Below are positions 1 through 11,374 of a stretch of DNA of 64,000 bases, in pieces. The stretch spans positions 1,364,001 to 1,428,000 of the forward strand of contig JAHQRK010000001.1 of NCBI GenBank assembly GCA_019828595.1. The letters run 5' to 3'. This DNA is from Aphanomyces cochlioides. Its lineage: Eukaryota > Oomycota > Saprolegniomycetes > Saprolegniales > Verrucalvaceae. Under the pieces are notes generated by a model. It was not told the origin of the DNA, did no database searches, and saw nothing but the letters and a program-made list of their open reading frames with translations. How positions within the stretch are numbered: position 1 is the first letter of the stretch; each line of letters starts with the position of its first letter. The translations under genes and the position numbers were made by a program.

Positions 1-3000
1 AGAACGATGCGTACCAAATTCAAGGCGTTGACTGGAATGCACTGCCCAAAAACATCCCGACTGTCACCGATGCTCCATTTGTCATTACATCTGGCCCAAC
101 TCATCGATATGACTATGGCAATCCGACGTTAAGCCATATTTGTGTCTTACTTACGGGTGCCGACTGCCTTACTCCAAACGCAGCTAGTTATGCTACATGT
201 GCGACGCGCTGCTGGGGATATCAATCCACCGGTCCTCTCGTGAGGAAGCCTGATATGGACAATCTCACAGACTTATGGTCCTTCCCCACTGGAAATCCAA
301 CTGCTCAAGGCCAAGCCATCACTGTTGCCGGCACTGGACAAGCTGGATATCAAGACGGCCCGGTAGCTTCTGCGCAGTTCTCATCACCTCGGGGCGTGGC
401 TGCTGACAGCACCAAGAACGTCTACGTCTCGGATACCAACAACCATCGCATCCGAATGGTCTCTGCTTTGTTACTATTAGGTGTATTCTCATGGCTCTGT
501 CATAGATCTCTGCAAGCACAAACGTCGTAACAACGATTGCGGGGGATGGCACACAGGGGTACAGCGATGGGCCAGCGATGAGTGCACGTTTCTCGTACCC
601 GACTGGTCTTGCTGTCTTGGAAAGCGGCGGCAATGCCATCAAACTATACGTTGCTGACACTGGCAATCATCGCATTCGAGAGATCGATTTGCAAACCAAG
701 ACTGTCACATGCATCGCTGGCCGTTGTGGCTTTGGCACAGAGACAGCGACACTCGCGCTGGTAATTTGCTATATTTCTACATGGAATAACAGTGTTTTAG
801 TCTCCTGCACCTCCACAAGCTGGTCTTGCCGATGGTAGTCCAAACAATTCCACATTCGACACTCCGCTTGGCGTAGCGGTGATGTCGGATGGCGTTGTTT
901 TCGTTGCAGACTCTGGAAACAATGTCATTCGAAGGATCGGGTACACTACTTCCGCTTGACAAAGTGAGCTAACATGGTACTAGACTCGACCGAATGACGA
1001 CGACGGTTGCTGGCAACGTCGTTCCTCAGACGAATCCCGATCTAGGCTGCGCACCTCCATGTGTCATGGGCGTTGCTGGCTTTCGCGATGGCAATCTTAC
1101 TTATGCGCAATTCAACCATCCTTCCGACGTTACAGTTGGTCCATCCCAGACGCTCTACGTTGCCGACGACCACCGTGTCCGCCGCGTGACGTTCAATTCT
1201 GCTACGATCCAAGGTGTGGATGCATCCAATCGAGTCGTGACACTTGCTGGGGCTGGACCTTTTGTCGCTGGAGAAACCGACGGCATCTCCTCGGAAGCCT
1301 CATTTCACGTCACAGGCGTAGCCATGTGTGCCGACGGTCGTGTCTTCGCATCGAGCTCGATTTCTTCCCATATTCGAAGCATCTCCCCCGCTGATCTGGC
1401 TGTACGACGTGAATTCTAGGATTATAAGCTTATCTTGAGCTATAGGTCGAGCAAGTTAGCTGCACAACTCGCGCTTATGAAGTCCTCAGTCCGTCAGGCT
1501 GCACGTCCTATGAGCCACCAATTGGTGCTCTTGGCCAAAAGGTGTCGCCCGCCATGGGTAGGTTGCATTGTTGCTGATGATATTCTCATGATCGCCAGGC
1601 AATATCTACTACAACGCAGTCGGGCGCAATATCTCCAGCGACACAGGCGGGAAGAATATTCTTGGCCGAACGATTCAAGCTTGCATGGGATCACCGCCAA
1701 TTGATGCCCTTGTCACGGGGTACTGTGCTCGTTGCGCTTGTCTAATGGTAAACTTCCAGATCAGGATGCGTGACCATGTACGATACCACCGGTAATACAG
1801 TGACGGCAATTCCTGAAGACGTTGACTTGGGCACAACAATCACGGTAAAATGTCCAGCTAACTGTCAGGACAGCGCGCCGCAAGTGTTTGGAACGACCAA
1901 GTACACAGACGCATCGCAGATTTGCTACGCGGCGATTCATGCTGGCCTCATGACAAGTACATCAGGCGCACTACTCACGCTCACACTTGAATCCAATGCA
2001 CTGTTTCAAACGGCGGCGTTTAGCCAAGGCTCGACGGCAAATGGCATCACGTCATTGGCGATGTCTTCAGCGAATGCCGCAGCCCGTCTCTTCTCCATCG
2101 CAGTGACACCACTCAGTCAAGTTTTTGTCCAGGTTAGATCAACTGATCTGTAATGTCTGAAGAGTGTCTAGACAATTGCAGGCGCTCCTGTTGCGCTGTT
2201 AGAATCACCAAGGGGGTTCCGCGATGGCTCTCCTCCTCTCTTTGCAAAGTTCCAAGGCCCCACGGCTCTTGCCATCGTTGGCAATCCCTCGCAAACCAAC
2301 TTTGTGTACATTGCCGACACGTTGAACCACCGAATTCGAGGACTGACGGCCGTTTGCTCCAAAGTTTGTGAAAATGGCGGTCAATGTGTTGCCACTGAGA
2401 CGTGCCAATGTGCCCTCGGCTGGTCTGGAGATGATTGCACTCTGCCTATTTGCTCAACGACCACTTGCGGCAATCGTCAGTTATGTGTTGCTCCAAACAT
2501 GTGCGCATGTGTGCCAGGCTTCACAAACTCCCCCGCTTGCGATGTCCCTATATGTGTCCAAACATGTGTCCACGGTGTTTGTAGTGCTCCTGACACTTGC
2601 ACTTGCGACTTTGGTTGGTTTGACGCAAACTGCACCACGCCAGTGTGCCAGCAGACTTGTGGGAACGGTGGCAATTGCACAGCTTCCAACACTTGCACGT
2701 GTTCATCCGAGTGGCAAGGTTCTGATTGCCGCACACCAGTTTGTGCTCAAACTTGCCACAATGGTGGCGTCTGCACGGCACCAAATACATGCCTATGTCC
2801 TGCAGGTTGGAGTGGTCATGATTGCAGCATCCCGGTTTGTAGCCAAGGCTCATTTGTTCCTCATCCAAGCAAATTCCAGTACGGTCTCTTTCGTCCATTC
2901 GAATGGCGGGCCAATGTTCCTTGCAACTTTTCAGCGTGGTGTGCATCCACGGTGGGATTCGACTGTGCCCAACGTCTTTCAACAACTTATCTGGAGTCTG

Positions 3001-5884
3001 ATTGCTTCCTAATTGAATTGCGAGCGGAGGCTTTGAGTCCGTTTCAATACGCCTTGGAGCACAACAGCTCGACGCCGTTGATGCGATATTCGGTGGCGAC
3101 GCCTTATGGGCAAGATCGAACTGATTTGAACTATCCTGGCGCTCCAGTCAATGCTCCTGGATTGTTCACCACGCCGCCGTATACGGCAAGAGTTGATCGT
3201 CTTCTTGCACATGTAGAATTGCGTCGTGTATCACAAGGCGTCTATGTCTGCGCAAATCAGGGTAACTGCACAGCACCAGATGTGTGCGTTTGCGCACCAG
3301 GATGGGCTGGCTTTGACTGTCGTTTGCCTATTTGCACTCAAGGTAAGCTCTGTCCCTTGTAGCTTTAACAAGTATTGCGCAGGCTATTATACTCCATCGC
3401 AAACCACTTTGGTATCAACCGAGCCACTGGGAGCGAAAGATATTCGTCATCCTGCATCGAATGGAAATCCTGTCTACCCAAACACAGTAGAAACACTCCA
3501 GTGGGATAGCTACACAGTGAGCATCGAATCGGTTGGAAACGTGCGCTTCCTCTCGGAAGGGTTTATTCCCCAAGGAGGATATGCCTGCTCGACACGCAGC
3601 CTCACAAAGTTTGAAAAACCTCGGACTCTTGATTCCCCACCGCGATACTGGGATTTTCCGAATTATTACTCTCGATACATGAATACCTCGATGTACTGGC
3701 CGCCACTCTACGCCAAGACATCGCCGCTGTGGGACAACACTCAAGAAGGCTACCGCCGCAATGGCATCTGGCAGTATTTGGCTCCGACACAGTGGCAAAA
3801 AGGTATCTGCCTTGTCGAATTCCGCCGCATTTGTCCTATTTCAAACCCGCTTGCAACAACATCCGTCGACCCTGACACGACTTACCGTCCCATTTTGACG
3901 TTTTCAGCTTTCAATGCGACACCAGCCGTGCCTTCTTTCACTGACTGCGTCGATTATGTTCTACGTGGATGTTTCAACAACGGAACTTGCGTGGCGCCCG
4001 ACACATGCGTCTGCGCTAGCGGTTGGTCTGGCTACGACTGTTCCATCCCAGTGTGCACAAATCCATGTGTCCACGGCACTTGTACCTTGCCAGACACCTG
4101 CACGTGCGACTTGGGGTGGACTGGAGATCTTTGTGCTGTTGCCATTTGTGCCCAAGATTGCCGCAATGGTGGCTCTTGTGTTGCACCAGTAAGAAATTAG
4201 AACTTAACTCTACTTATTGCGAATAGGACACTTGTAAATGCGTTGCCTGGCCATCAATTTGGAGAGATGGGCAACGCAATGGCGGTCAACCTATTTATCG
4301 GCTTCCCGACGGGTCTCCACAGCTCACCGGGTAAGCAGCTACGCCGTTGATCTTTCCGTCTCAGTTCTATCTAGATGGACTGGTTACGACTGTAATACTC
4401 CAATCTGCACACAAGCAAAGCGATTTATCCTCAACGTCGTGCGGACATCATCGTCATTTATTGCCATGGGAGGTATGAAGACATGGCCAGATCTGCCCAC
4501 AACTCTCGAATTAGGGGATTTGAACAAAAAGCCATGCTCGACCTTGCGCTGTCCGCAGTACGATATCGAAATCACATCGAACGATGGCACGTCGTTCCAG
4601 TCAGGCTGTGCTCCTGGCATTCCATATCCAAATCCAGTCTTTAGTGGCTCTGTGGCCACGAAGCAAGCCAACTGGGATGCATATAACGATGTTGCAAACA
4701 CAGGTCGGCAGTCAGCATCGGCGCTTTGTAGTGTCCTTCAGTGGCACCAAGGCGAATTCAACAACAGAACTATCCGGCTTAATCATGACACAGCACAACC
4801 TGGCGAAGGTGTCTTCGAGTGCTATAATCATGGCTCTTGCATTAAACCCGATGTATGCAGCTGCACCGACGGCTACACTGGCTTTGACTGCCAGCAACCT
4901 CTCTGTCGCTTTGTCACACCATCAGGCGGCGTCACGGGATGCCAGCACATGGGTGTATGCATTTCAAAGGACACCTGTGAGTGCATTCAAACCGAGTCGG
5001 TGATCTACAAGAAATACCCCTTGGCACAACGAGGAACTACTGGCTGGGCAGGATCGAGCTGTTCCATGCGTACGTCTAAACGATCGATAATGACGTGCCT
5101 CATGAAATCTTAGCTATTTGCGTGCAGGGATTTTACGATGCGCAGTGCTTTGGTCAAGATCCTGTTGGAGCTGAAGGCTGTTATCGATGCGCAAATGGAG
5201 GCCAATGCATTGCTCCAGATTTATGCCAGTGTGCTGAAGGCTGGACCGGCTACGACTGTCAGCAACCTGTTTGCAAGGTTGAAATCACGCCTGAGCTACG
5301 AGCTCAGTTGTTCACTGTCGATGAAGACAAGGTGCGTCGTGACAAGGTTACGAGTGCCAAAGGCGTCTACATAGGTTCTCGCTTTTGAAAATGATCCATG
5401 CGGCACAAAGGGCGGTCGATGGGGAAAAGAAATCTACAATGGCGCTGAGATTGGTCAAGGGAACTGCACCATGCCATCTCTGTGCACATGTCTCTGTCGA
5501 GTTCGATACGACTATGGCGAGTGCAAGAAAACGGGAGATTTCTGTCTGAAGCCATGGCAAGACACATTCCATCGAGCTATTCCCGCTGGGTATATCTTTG
5601 GCACCAAGTCATGCACCAGTGGATTTCAAGGCTTGGAAGACGCCAACGGACGCTTTCAGTCGTGCCACCTTCAGATCTATGAGCCCACTGCCTTTGAGCG
5701 ATACACGGCATCATTCATTGCACTCATGACAATTGCTGGCATCATGTTTATGATCGCATTCTACTGCATCCGACGCAACATTAAGCGGCGCAACTTGCGT
5801 CTCAAGGCTGAACGGCGGCGATCAAGACGAGCATCCGAAGAAATGCTGCTCAACACTCAATTTGCATTCGGTCATGCCTCGTAA
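1..5884 (+). CDS. NHL-repeat / EGF-like repeat single-pass membrane protein (5' end outside window)
   Basis: The N-terminal part holds NHL-type beta-propeller repeats (motifs such as 'YVSDTNNHRIR', 'YVADTGNHRIR', 'YIADTLNHRIRG'). These are followed from about 2350 by many EGF-like modules with the spacing CxxxCxNGGxCxxxxxCxCxxGWxGxDC. A membrane helix (about 5705-5765) precedes a short basic cytoplasmic tail rich in Arg and Lys. This suggests a cell-surface receptor or adhesion protein; ligand and pathway are unknown. The reading frame is open from base 3, so the start lies upstream. Introns that keep the frame: 459-505, 761-800, 941-983, 1402-1445, 1558-1598, one near 1711-1763, one near 2116-2181, 3343-3382, 4189-4226, 4331-4374, 5070-5113 and 5332-5374. 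The two 'near' introns are poorly resolved. Stop TAA is at 5882-5884. Related proteins are abundant in oomycetes (family knowledge). Confidence 0.85.
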
Positions 5885-6246
5885 ATTCCTCGTATTGGTC
5901 TTGCAAACCACGACTGTTCTCATATTATGAGGAGCTCAGCAAGTCAGCAGAGAGCTAAGACGACAGTCTACCGTCCGAGGAAAGATTGGAGTCCATTATT
6001 AACATTATTCCCTCATCATCGTGCCCATTTTCATGTTCAGACAAAAGCCTGATTCAAAGGCCTCTCGATCTAAACTACGAGCAAACGGAAATAGAAGCTG
6101 CTCTGTTCGACAATCCCGAATGGACAATCGTCATGAATCTGTCGACAGAGTTTCGACAAGGCAGTCTTCGCGTGGTCATGATTGGCTCGATTTTGTCTCA
6201 TTTCATAAGAAATAGAGACTGAGCTGGGTGTCGAACCGACAACAGG
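5885..6246. other. Spacer with two short open frames, no recognised gene
   Basis: The spacer lies between the EGF-repeat gene and the small gene at 6247. Two overlapping open frames (5986-6222 and 6021-6215) run forward, the second rich in Ser, Arg and Lys. Neither resembles a known family, and only one of them could be real. The region may simply be the 3' UTR of the upstream gene plus the promoter of the next. Confidence 0.4.
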
Positions 6247-6506
6247 ATGACCATGCCAACAGCCCAAGCGACGTCCGAGGTGATCGGGCGCCCTGGGGAA
6301 AAACAAACTGCCTGGAAGGAAGATGCACGACCTGCTCAAGAACGTCGTCGAAAGAAGCTTTCGTTTGCTGATGAGCACGGCAAAGCACTCGTAAGTTGAC
6401 GACATTCATGAACAAGCAGTCACTTCGAACACTGTAGGAACAACAGTTTGTCTTTGACGACGAAGAGCCCGAAGATCATAGCTCTGATCTACGGTCAAAA
6501 CTATGA
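6247..6506 (+). CDS. Small 70-residue protein with a KKLSFADEHG motif
   Basis: Two exons, 6247-6390 and 6438-6506, are separated by a 47-nt intron with a strong GTAAGT donor and TAG acceptor. The join is in phase and gives 70 residues. An in-frame TGA upstream of ATG 6247 fixes the start. The centre is basic (RRRKKLSFADEHGKAL) and the C-terminus acidic (FDDEEPEDHSSD). The K-K-L-S-F-A-D-x-x-G core resembles the docking motif of protein phosphatase 1 regulatory subunits (RVxF followed by an acidic or glycine context). A PP1-binding micro-protein is therefore a reasonable guess and no more. It would be missed by a length cut-off because each exon is short. Confidence 0.5.
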
Positions 6507-6563
6507 GCTCTCTCTGCGACTGACTGCGCGATTTGATGATGGTGTGCTTGTAAAAATGCTTAA

Positions 6564-6837
6564 GGGTGCGTCTGGCAAAATTTCAAAATCAATATGCCAT
6601 TTTCAGCTAAATTGGGATCAACGATTTATGGCATTTTCAAAATAGAGGTAAAACCTCCATCTCGTAAAATGGCATTTTGGGAGCCTCCAGTGAGTATATC
6701 CCAACCAAAAATATTGGATTTGGTGCAAAACTCTTGGAGATAAACAAGTTCATATTTTGATTTAAATTATTGAATTTGGCCTCAAAATGGCATTTTGGAC
6801 CTATTTATTGTAATATTTTCGGTTGGCAGACGGGCCC
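6564..6837. mobile_element. Harbinger-type MITE, 274 bp, with TAA target duplication
   Basis: The element is AT-rich and non-coding. It starts GGGTGCGTCTGGCAA and ends TTGGCAGACGGGCCC; these are inverted repeats matching at 12 of 15 positions. TAA flanks it on both sides (6561-6563 and 6838-6840), the 3-bp TWA duplication typical of PIF/Harbinger elements. The interior repeats the phrase 'aaaatggcattttgg'. It has no ORF, so it is a non-autonomous miniature element. The right end lies 4 bp from the stop codon of the gene on the minus strand. Confidence 0.75.
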
Positions 6838-6841
6838 TAAA

Positions 6842-9800
6842 TTATTTTTTTCGACCTTTCTTCTCAGGCAGCTCAACGTGGTAGTCACCCAGAGCCAACT
6901 TCTGTGTGAGGATGCATCGAAGGAGTAGCTCTGGTGTGTAGCATTGTGTCGGTTGTACCAATTTGAGGATCTTCTTGACAGCCGCGGTTGACGCTGCATC
7001 GACAGAGGTAATCACGATCGTTGCAGAATCGAGTTCTCCTACAGACGCCATCTATTCATGCCGACTTAACTTCATCGGTGATCAATATGATGTACCTTGC
7101 CTCCAGCGCAAACAATAATACGTTCGAGATCTTCAGGTGGCGGCAAGACGCTCTTGTGTTTTGTGATAAAGAAGGAATGGCCAGATAGAAGAGATTGACG
7201 TTGGGCAAGAGTGTGCTCATACATAGTTTTTCGCAATGAACAACCCCACAACTGTTCCTTGACGGGATCAGTCAGGCAAAAGGATTCCTCATCAGCTGCG
7301 TGACCCATTTTCGCCGATGTGTGCAGCCATTGTTCATCCAAGATATGCAAACAGCAAGAGATACCACACAAGATCTTGACAGTTCGCTTCAGGACTCCAC
7401 TTGGAGCAACAATGTGAGTCGCTTTGATCACATCGTCTTCATACACTGCGTGCTCAATGCAAGTGATCTAATCAAGAAATCATTCTGTCAGACGGAGACT
7501 CTGGTCTACCTTGATAATAAGACTTTGGGGATCTGCAAACCCCGTCAAGGCAATACGAATGACCTGCGATGACGACAGCGTACTCTTGATAGTTGCAAAT
7601 GGACCATCTCTGAGAAACTGGATCGCCCCACCTTCCATTTCTTGCGTCGAGGGCGCACTTGTTTTCCGCTTCCGTGGTGTGTTCTCCACTGGAGTGAAGG
7701 CCTCCGCTGGGCTTGCCGAAACGGGTTTGTCGATAACGTCTTTTGTCTTTTTCACACGCTTTGCGGCCGTCGCGTTGGCTTGCTTCCCTCGGCCTTTTGC
7801 TCTATGTGCTTTCGGTTCAGAGACATCCTCACGCTCGTTTGGATTTTCGCCCTTCTTGTCTGGCTTCGCTTCCACTGGATAACTTTCAACTGACTCTGAA
7901 GTGGTTCCAATTGATTCACTCGACTTCACTAAAGTCTCATACAGTGTTGACTCTTGCGGTATGACGCCCTTTGTTTCTGGAGTTGGGGACACAACACTTG
8001 GCTTTGTTTCTGCTTGGTCAGTCTCGGTGCTTGAGGGTGGAAGAGGCTCTAGCGGGGAGTGGCGTTGAAGGAATGCAATTGCACTGCCTTCCATCACTTG
8101 TGTGGATGAGATCAGGTCTCTCATGGGTTCTGGTGAAGCTGGCTTTGGTGGTAGCACTTCCAAATTGGAATTAACGGCAGATGGAGGTCGCACAAATCCC
8201 ACTGAGTTCTTCTTGGCCTCTGGAGTTTCTGCGCAGTAAGCATCGTCAATCGATTCTACGTCATCCTTGTCGTCGATTTCTTCCGTGCCATGGATTTCGA
8301 TAATTTTACGCTTCCTTGGGTTCTTGGCACACAACATCGAGTCCAAACTGTCGTCTTCGCTTTCAATTTCTGTTTCTGATGACGACCTGGCGACCTCATC
8401 GACATGAAGTTTACGAGCAGTTTGTTTCTCTGGTGTACACGTCGTAGATGCTACGCTTTTTTCGTCATCATCCTTTCGATCATTTTGTGGCGATGCTGCG
8501 TGAGTATGACTAGAAACATGGTCCAATCGCGGTACCGACGAAGGTTCCTCCAATACATAAACTTCTTCACTTTCAGCTGACGACTCAGCAAATGTTTGGT
8601 TCGCCTTCAGCTGACGGATCTGTTCAATCCATTGACTTCTAGTCTCATAATGGACTGGACAAACGAGCAAACTCGTAGCGGAATCGTCTTGAAGAACTTC
8701 CAACTCGAAGGCATTGGCAAGGCGGCATTTTGCAGTGGGTGGATCATGGACTGTGATATTTTCGCCCAAGATGTACCCGACGAATTGGCATGTGCTTGGC
8801 CCCTTGATTTCACCGTAAATGATCATGTCCTTCATCAAGTAAAACTGATGTAATCGAGGGGTTGGATTTGTCGAATGAGTCACCCACATCGTGGTGGACG
8901 ACTGTAATTCTTGGTTGGACGTCTCAGTATCCGTGACAAGCCATGCCTTTGGGAAGGAATCAATTGAGGCGAGTAATTGTTGTAAATCAAACTGAATTGA
9001 TGGGCTCACATTAGTCGCAAGATGATTTCTCAACTGTTTCATCCATTCACTGCATGAGTCTGGCGATGAAAATGTTAGGTAGAAGCATCCATCCTTGGCA
9101 AGAATAGCAACTGTGCCATCTTCTGATGCCTGAAATAAAGAAGCTGGGCTTTTTGCAGATAATTCGAGGGCCAAGAGCACGTTGTCGTTGACTTCGTCGA
9201 AAATCACAACCGCGCTTTCAAATATACAACCGATTGCTTGGGCTGTAGAGCCGCCTCTGCCTGTGAAGAATTGGAGGGTAGTTTCCAATAGAAGAGCTTG
9301 GTGTTGGACTGAAAATGGTTGTAGCTTGTCTTTCAAGCGTCGTTTCCTTGAAATTTGCCGTCGTTGATCTGTCATTTTGCGCTTCACTGATCCATTGAGG
9401 GTATCGAATGTGGTAGATAAATCAACCTTGGTAACGGATTGGAGCCCAGCAAGACAAAGCTTATATTCGTCCATAATACCCAGCGGTAGCATAAGAGTGT
9501 GCGAAGTTGAGGATGCAACATTGCAAGCATTTTGGAATTGAGTAGCGTAGACTTCGTGCATCGGAGCCAAGAACGGGATTATCTCAACAAGCGATTCCGC
9601 GACGCGCTGAGCACGACCTAGTACATCAAGACTACTGAAGGTCCGAACTTTCTGAAGAAGAGCTTCGTGAACTTCTAAAAGCTGTGGAAACATAGTCCAG
9701 CACGGCAAACACGCTGCTTCCACCAAACTGGCATTGGAAGCGGCCATGCTTTCGTAAATCCGAGATTCTTCATACAACGCTTCAACACATGCCACTTTGA

Positions 9801-9885
9801 TATCCTTGACAAACGTTTGTTCATGAGCCTCCAGCCGGTCGAGACATCCGAGCAGAGTCTTGTCCTCAGAGTCCGCGCGTTCCAT
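6842..9885 (-). CDS. RhoGEF-like (DH-PH) protein with C-terminal BRCT pair
   Basis: Three exons on the minus strand: 9885-7510, 7467-7096 and 7051-6842. Introns are 42 and 44 nt and all phases are zero, giving 985 residues. Residues 1-190 look like a helical DH (Rho guanine-nucleotide exchange) domain. Two PH-like regions follow (about 195-300 and 320-440), then a long acidic low-complexity linker with many Ser/Thr-Gln sites. Two BRCT repeats end the protein (about 775-985; motif LKRTVKILCGISCCLHILDE). In family terms BRCT pairs bind phosphopeptides in DNA-damage signalling, and ECT2 combines BRCT with DH-PH in the opposite order. Inside the linker a motif of the form STQxMEGxAIxFL occurs twice. 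A paralogue of the C-terminal half lies at 11375-13303. The start ATG faces the divergent gene at 10069. Confidence 0.8.
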
Positions 9886-10068
9886 GCGGATTTGAATTTT
9901 GATCTAAAGAATCTCCCAGTTGGGAAATCTGATTTTTAATTGGATAAAATAAATTGAAAAATACTTTTTAAAACCAATTAAATAATTTAAATTATTGGTT
10001 TTATATGATTTTTTGCCAATTACTTTGAATATTGAATACTTGTTTGGAAAAAACTGTTGAACACGCTG
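9886..10068. promoter_or_regulatory. Bidirectional promoter region, 183 bp
   Basis: This AT-rich spacer lies between two divergent start codons (minus-strand BRCT gene at 9885, plus-strand gene at 10069). It must hold both promoters unless a transcript starts inside a gene. It contains short A/T tracts and two 'aaataattta'-like stretches but no motif I can name. Confidence 0.5.
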
Positions 10069-11370
10069 ATGGTGCTGCGCTTCGTCGTCCGCAAGAAGAA
10101 ATGCACCTTTGAGTGTCTAATAGAGAGCGGCCAGGAAGCTCTGGGAGATCCTTCTGCCTACAATCTTATTACCAAGCTCGTGTACGCCAGTTTGTGGTGA
10201 GAAAGAACTCAAAACTGATGAATTTTAGGATGCAAGAGGTGAACGTCAACAAGAAAGTGAGTTTAGCAGAGCTTAGCTCTATTTCCACTTCGTCCGATGA
10301 AAATGTAGGCAAGCGATGACGATTGCACGATGGGAACTTTGTCGTGCTTGTAGGTTCCAGCATTCGACGTGAAAGCTGCGTCAAGTGAATCGGCTGCCGA
10401 TTTCAACAAGTTTCGAAACTACTTGCTGGCGAAGAATCAAGTATGCCGCGTGAAGTAGGTTTTGACTCAGTCATTTCTGTCTAGGCTGGAGTAGCAGTGT
10501 TGCCTCCTCAGTACTGGCTCGTTTTCCTCCCAGAAGCAGAAGACAAACTGATGTGCATGATTATTCAACAAAGCTCTAGGTCCAACAGACGTATGGACTC
10601 TCCTTGCTTAAGTGAAATCTCTGCGAGCTCAGCTTCAAGACAAGAAGGCAAATATGATCGACCTACGACTGAAACTCAATGCTACCATGCAATTAAGGAG
10701 GAGGCTGCAATTAAGGAGGAGTCAGCTGCTGAGACGACTGCAAGTCAGCCTCACTCAATACAAACTGCATGGGCTGCTTCAATAAAGGAAGAAATTGTCC
10801 GAGATCCCACCAAAGATTTGCTACATGCAGCACAAGCATCACAGCCGGTCCAAGCAGCAATGCAAACGGGTGAAGAGCTGAAGCCAGGCAATATCAACAC
10901 CTTGACCTCCGCAAACTCAGCTTTGAAGTCCGAGGAACCGACAAAAGTTGCTTCGGACGTTGTGAATATTCCCGAAAGTACACAAATTTTCCAAACAAAG
11001 AAGGAAATTGTTGATGATTCCACATCCAAGCCACCAAATGCTACCCAAGCCCGCATCTCCAACATTCCAGCCGCAGTGTCAACTTCAGATCAACCAAGTT
11101 CCGTCGAAAGTGTAGTGGCAGTTGACGCCGTCAAGGGGTCCAGCTTCGACCGATGCGAAAGTGTTCAAGTGGACGAGTCGCCCAAGGAAGAGTCATGGAA
11201 TGACCTCTTGTACTGCCATGATTGTGAAATCGTCTCATTTGTCGACTAGGCGCGTTCATCGGAGTTTCCACGCAGTTATGTATTCGATCCATGCCCGCCA
11301 GCGAGAATATGACGCCAAGTCTGGTGACCTGACATTCCCGTCACCGAATAAACGTTTGAAGCACTTTTAA
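10069..11370 (+). CDS. Unknown protein rich in sumoylation consensus motifs
   Basis: Preferred model: exons 10069-10196, 10229-10304, 10354-10440, 10485-11223 and 11276-11370, giving 374 residues. Introns are 32, 49, 44 and 52 nt. If the last intron is not used the protein stops at 11249. I prefer the spliced end because it finishes in a basic, nuclear-signal-like tail (PSPNKRLKHF) and puts the stop 4 bp from the convergent gene, as elsewhere in this window. The N-terminal 120 residues look globular and were not recognised. The rest is disordered and repeats the psi-K-x-E motif (AIKEE twice, SIKEE, ALKSEE), the consensus for SUMO attachment. Lying between two BRCT genes, it may belong to the same nuclear pathway, but that is inference. 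Confidence 0.65.
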
Positions 11371-11374
11371 ATCA

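Noticed and set aside
6220..6300. A minus-strand 'GGTTCGAC' resembling a tRNA T-arm (B box)
   Set aside because: No A box at the right distance, no acceptor stem and no anticodon arm; it lies at the start of the small spliced gene.
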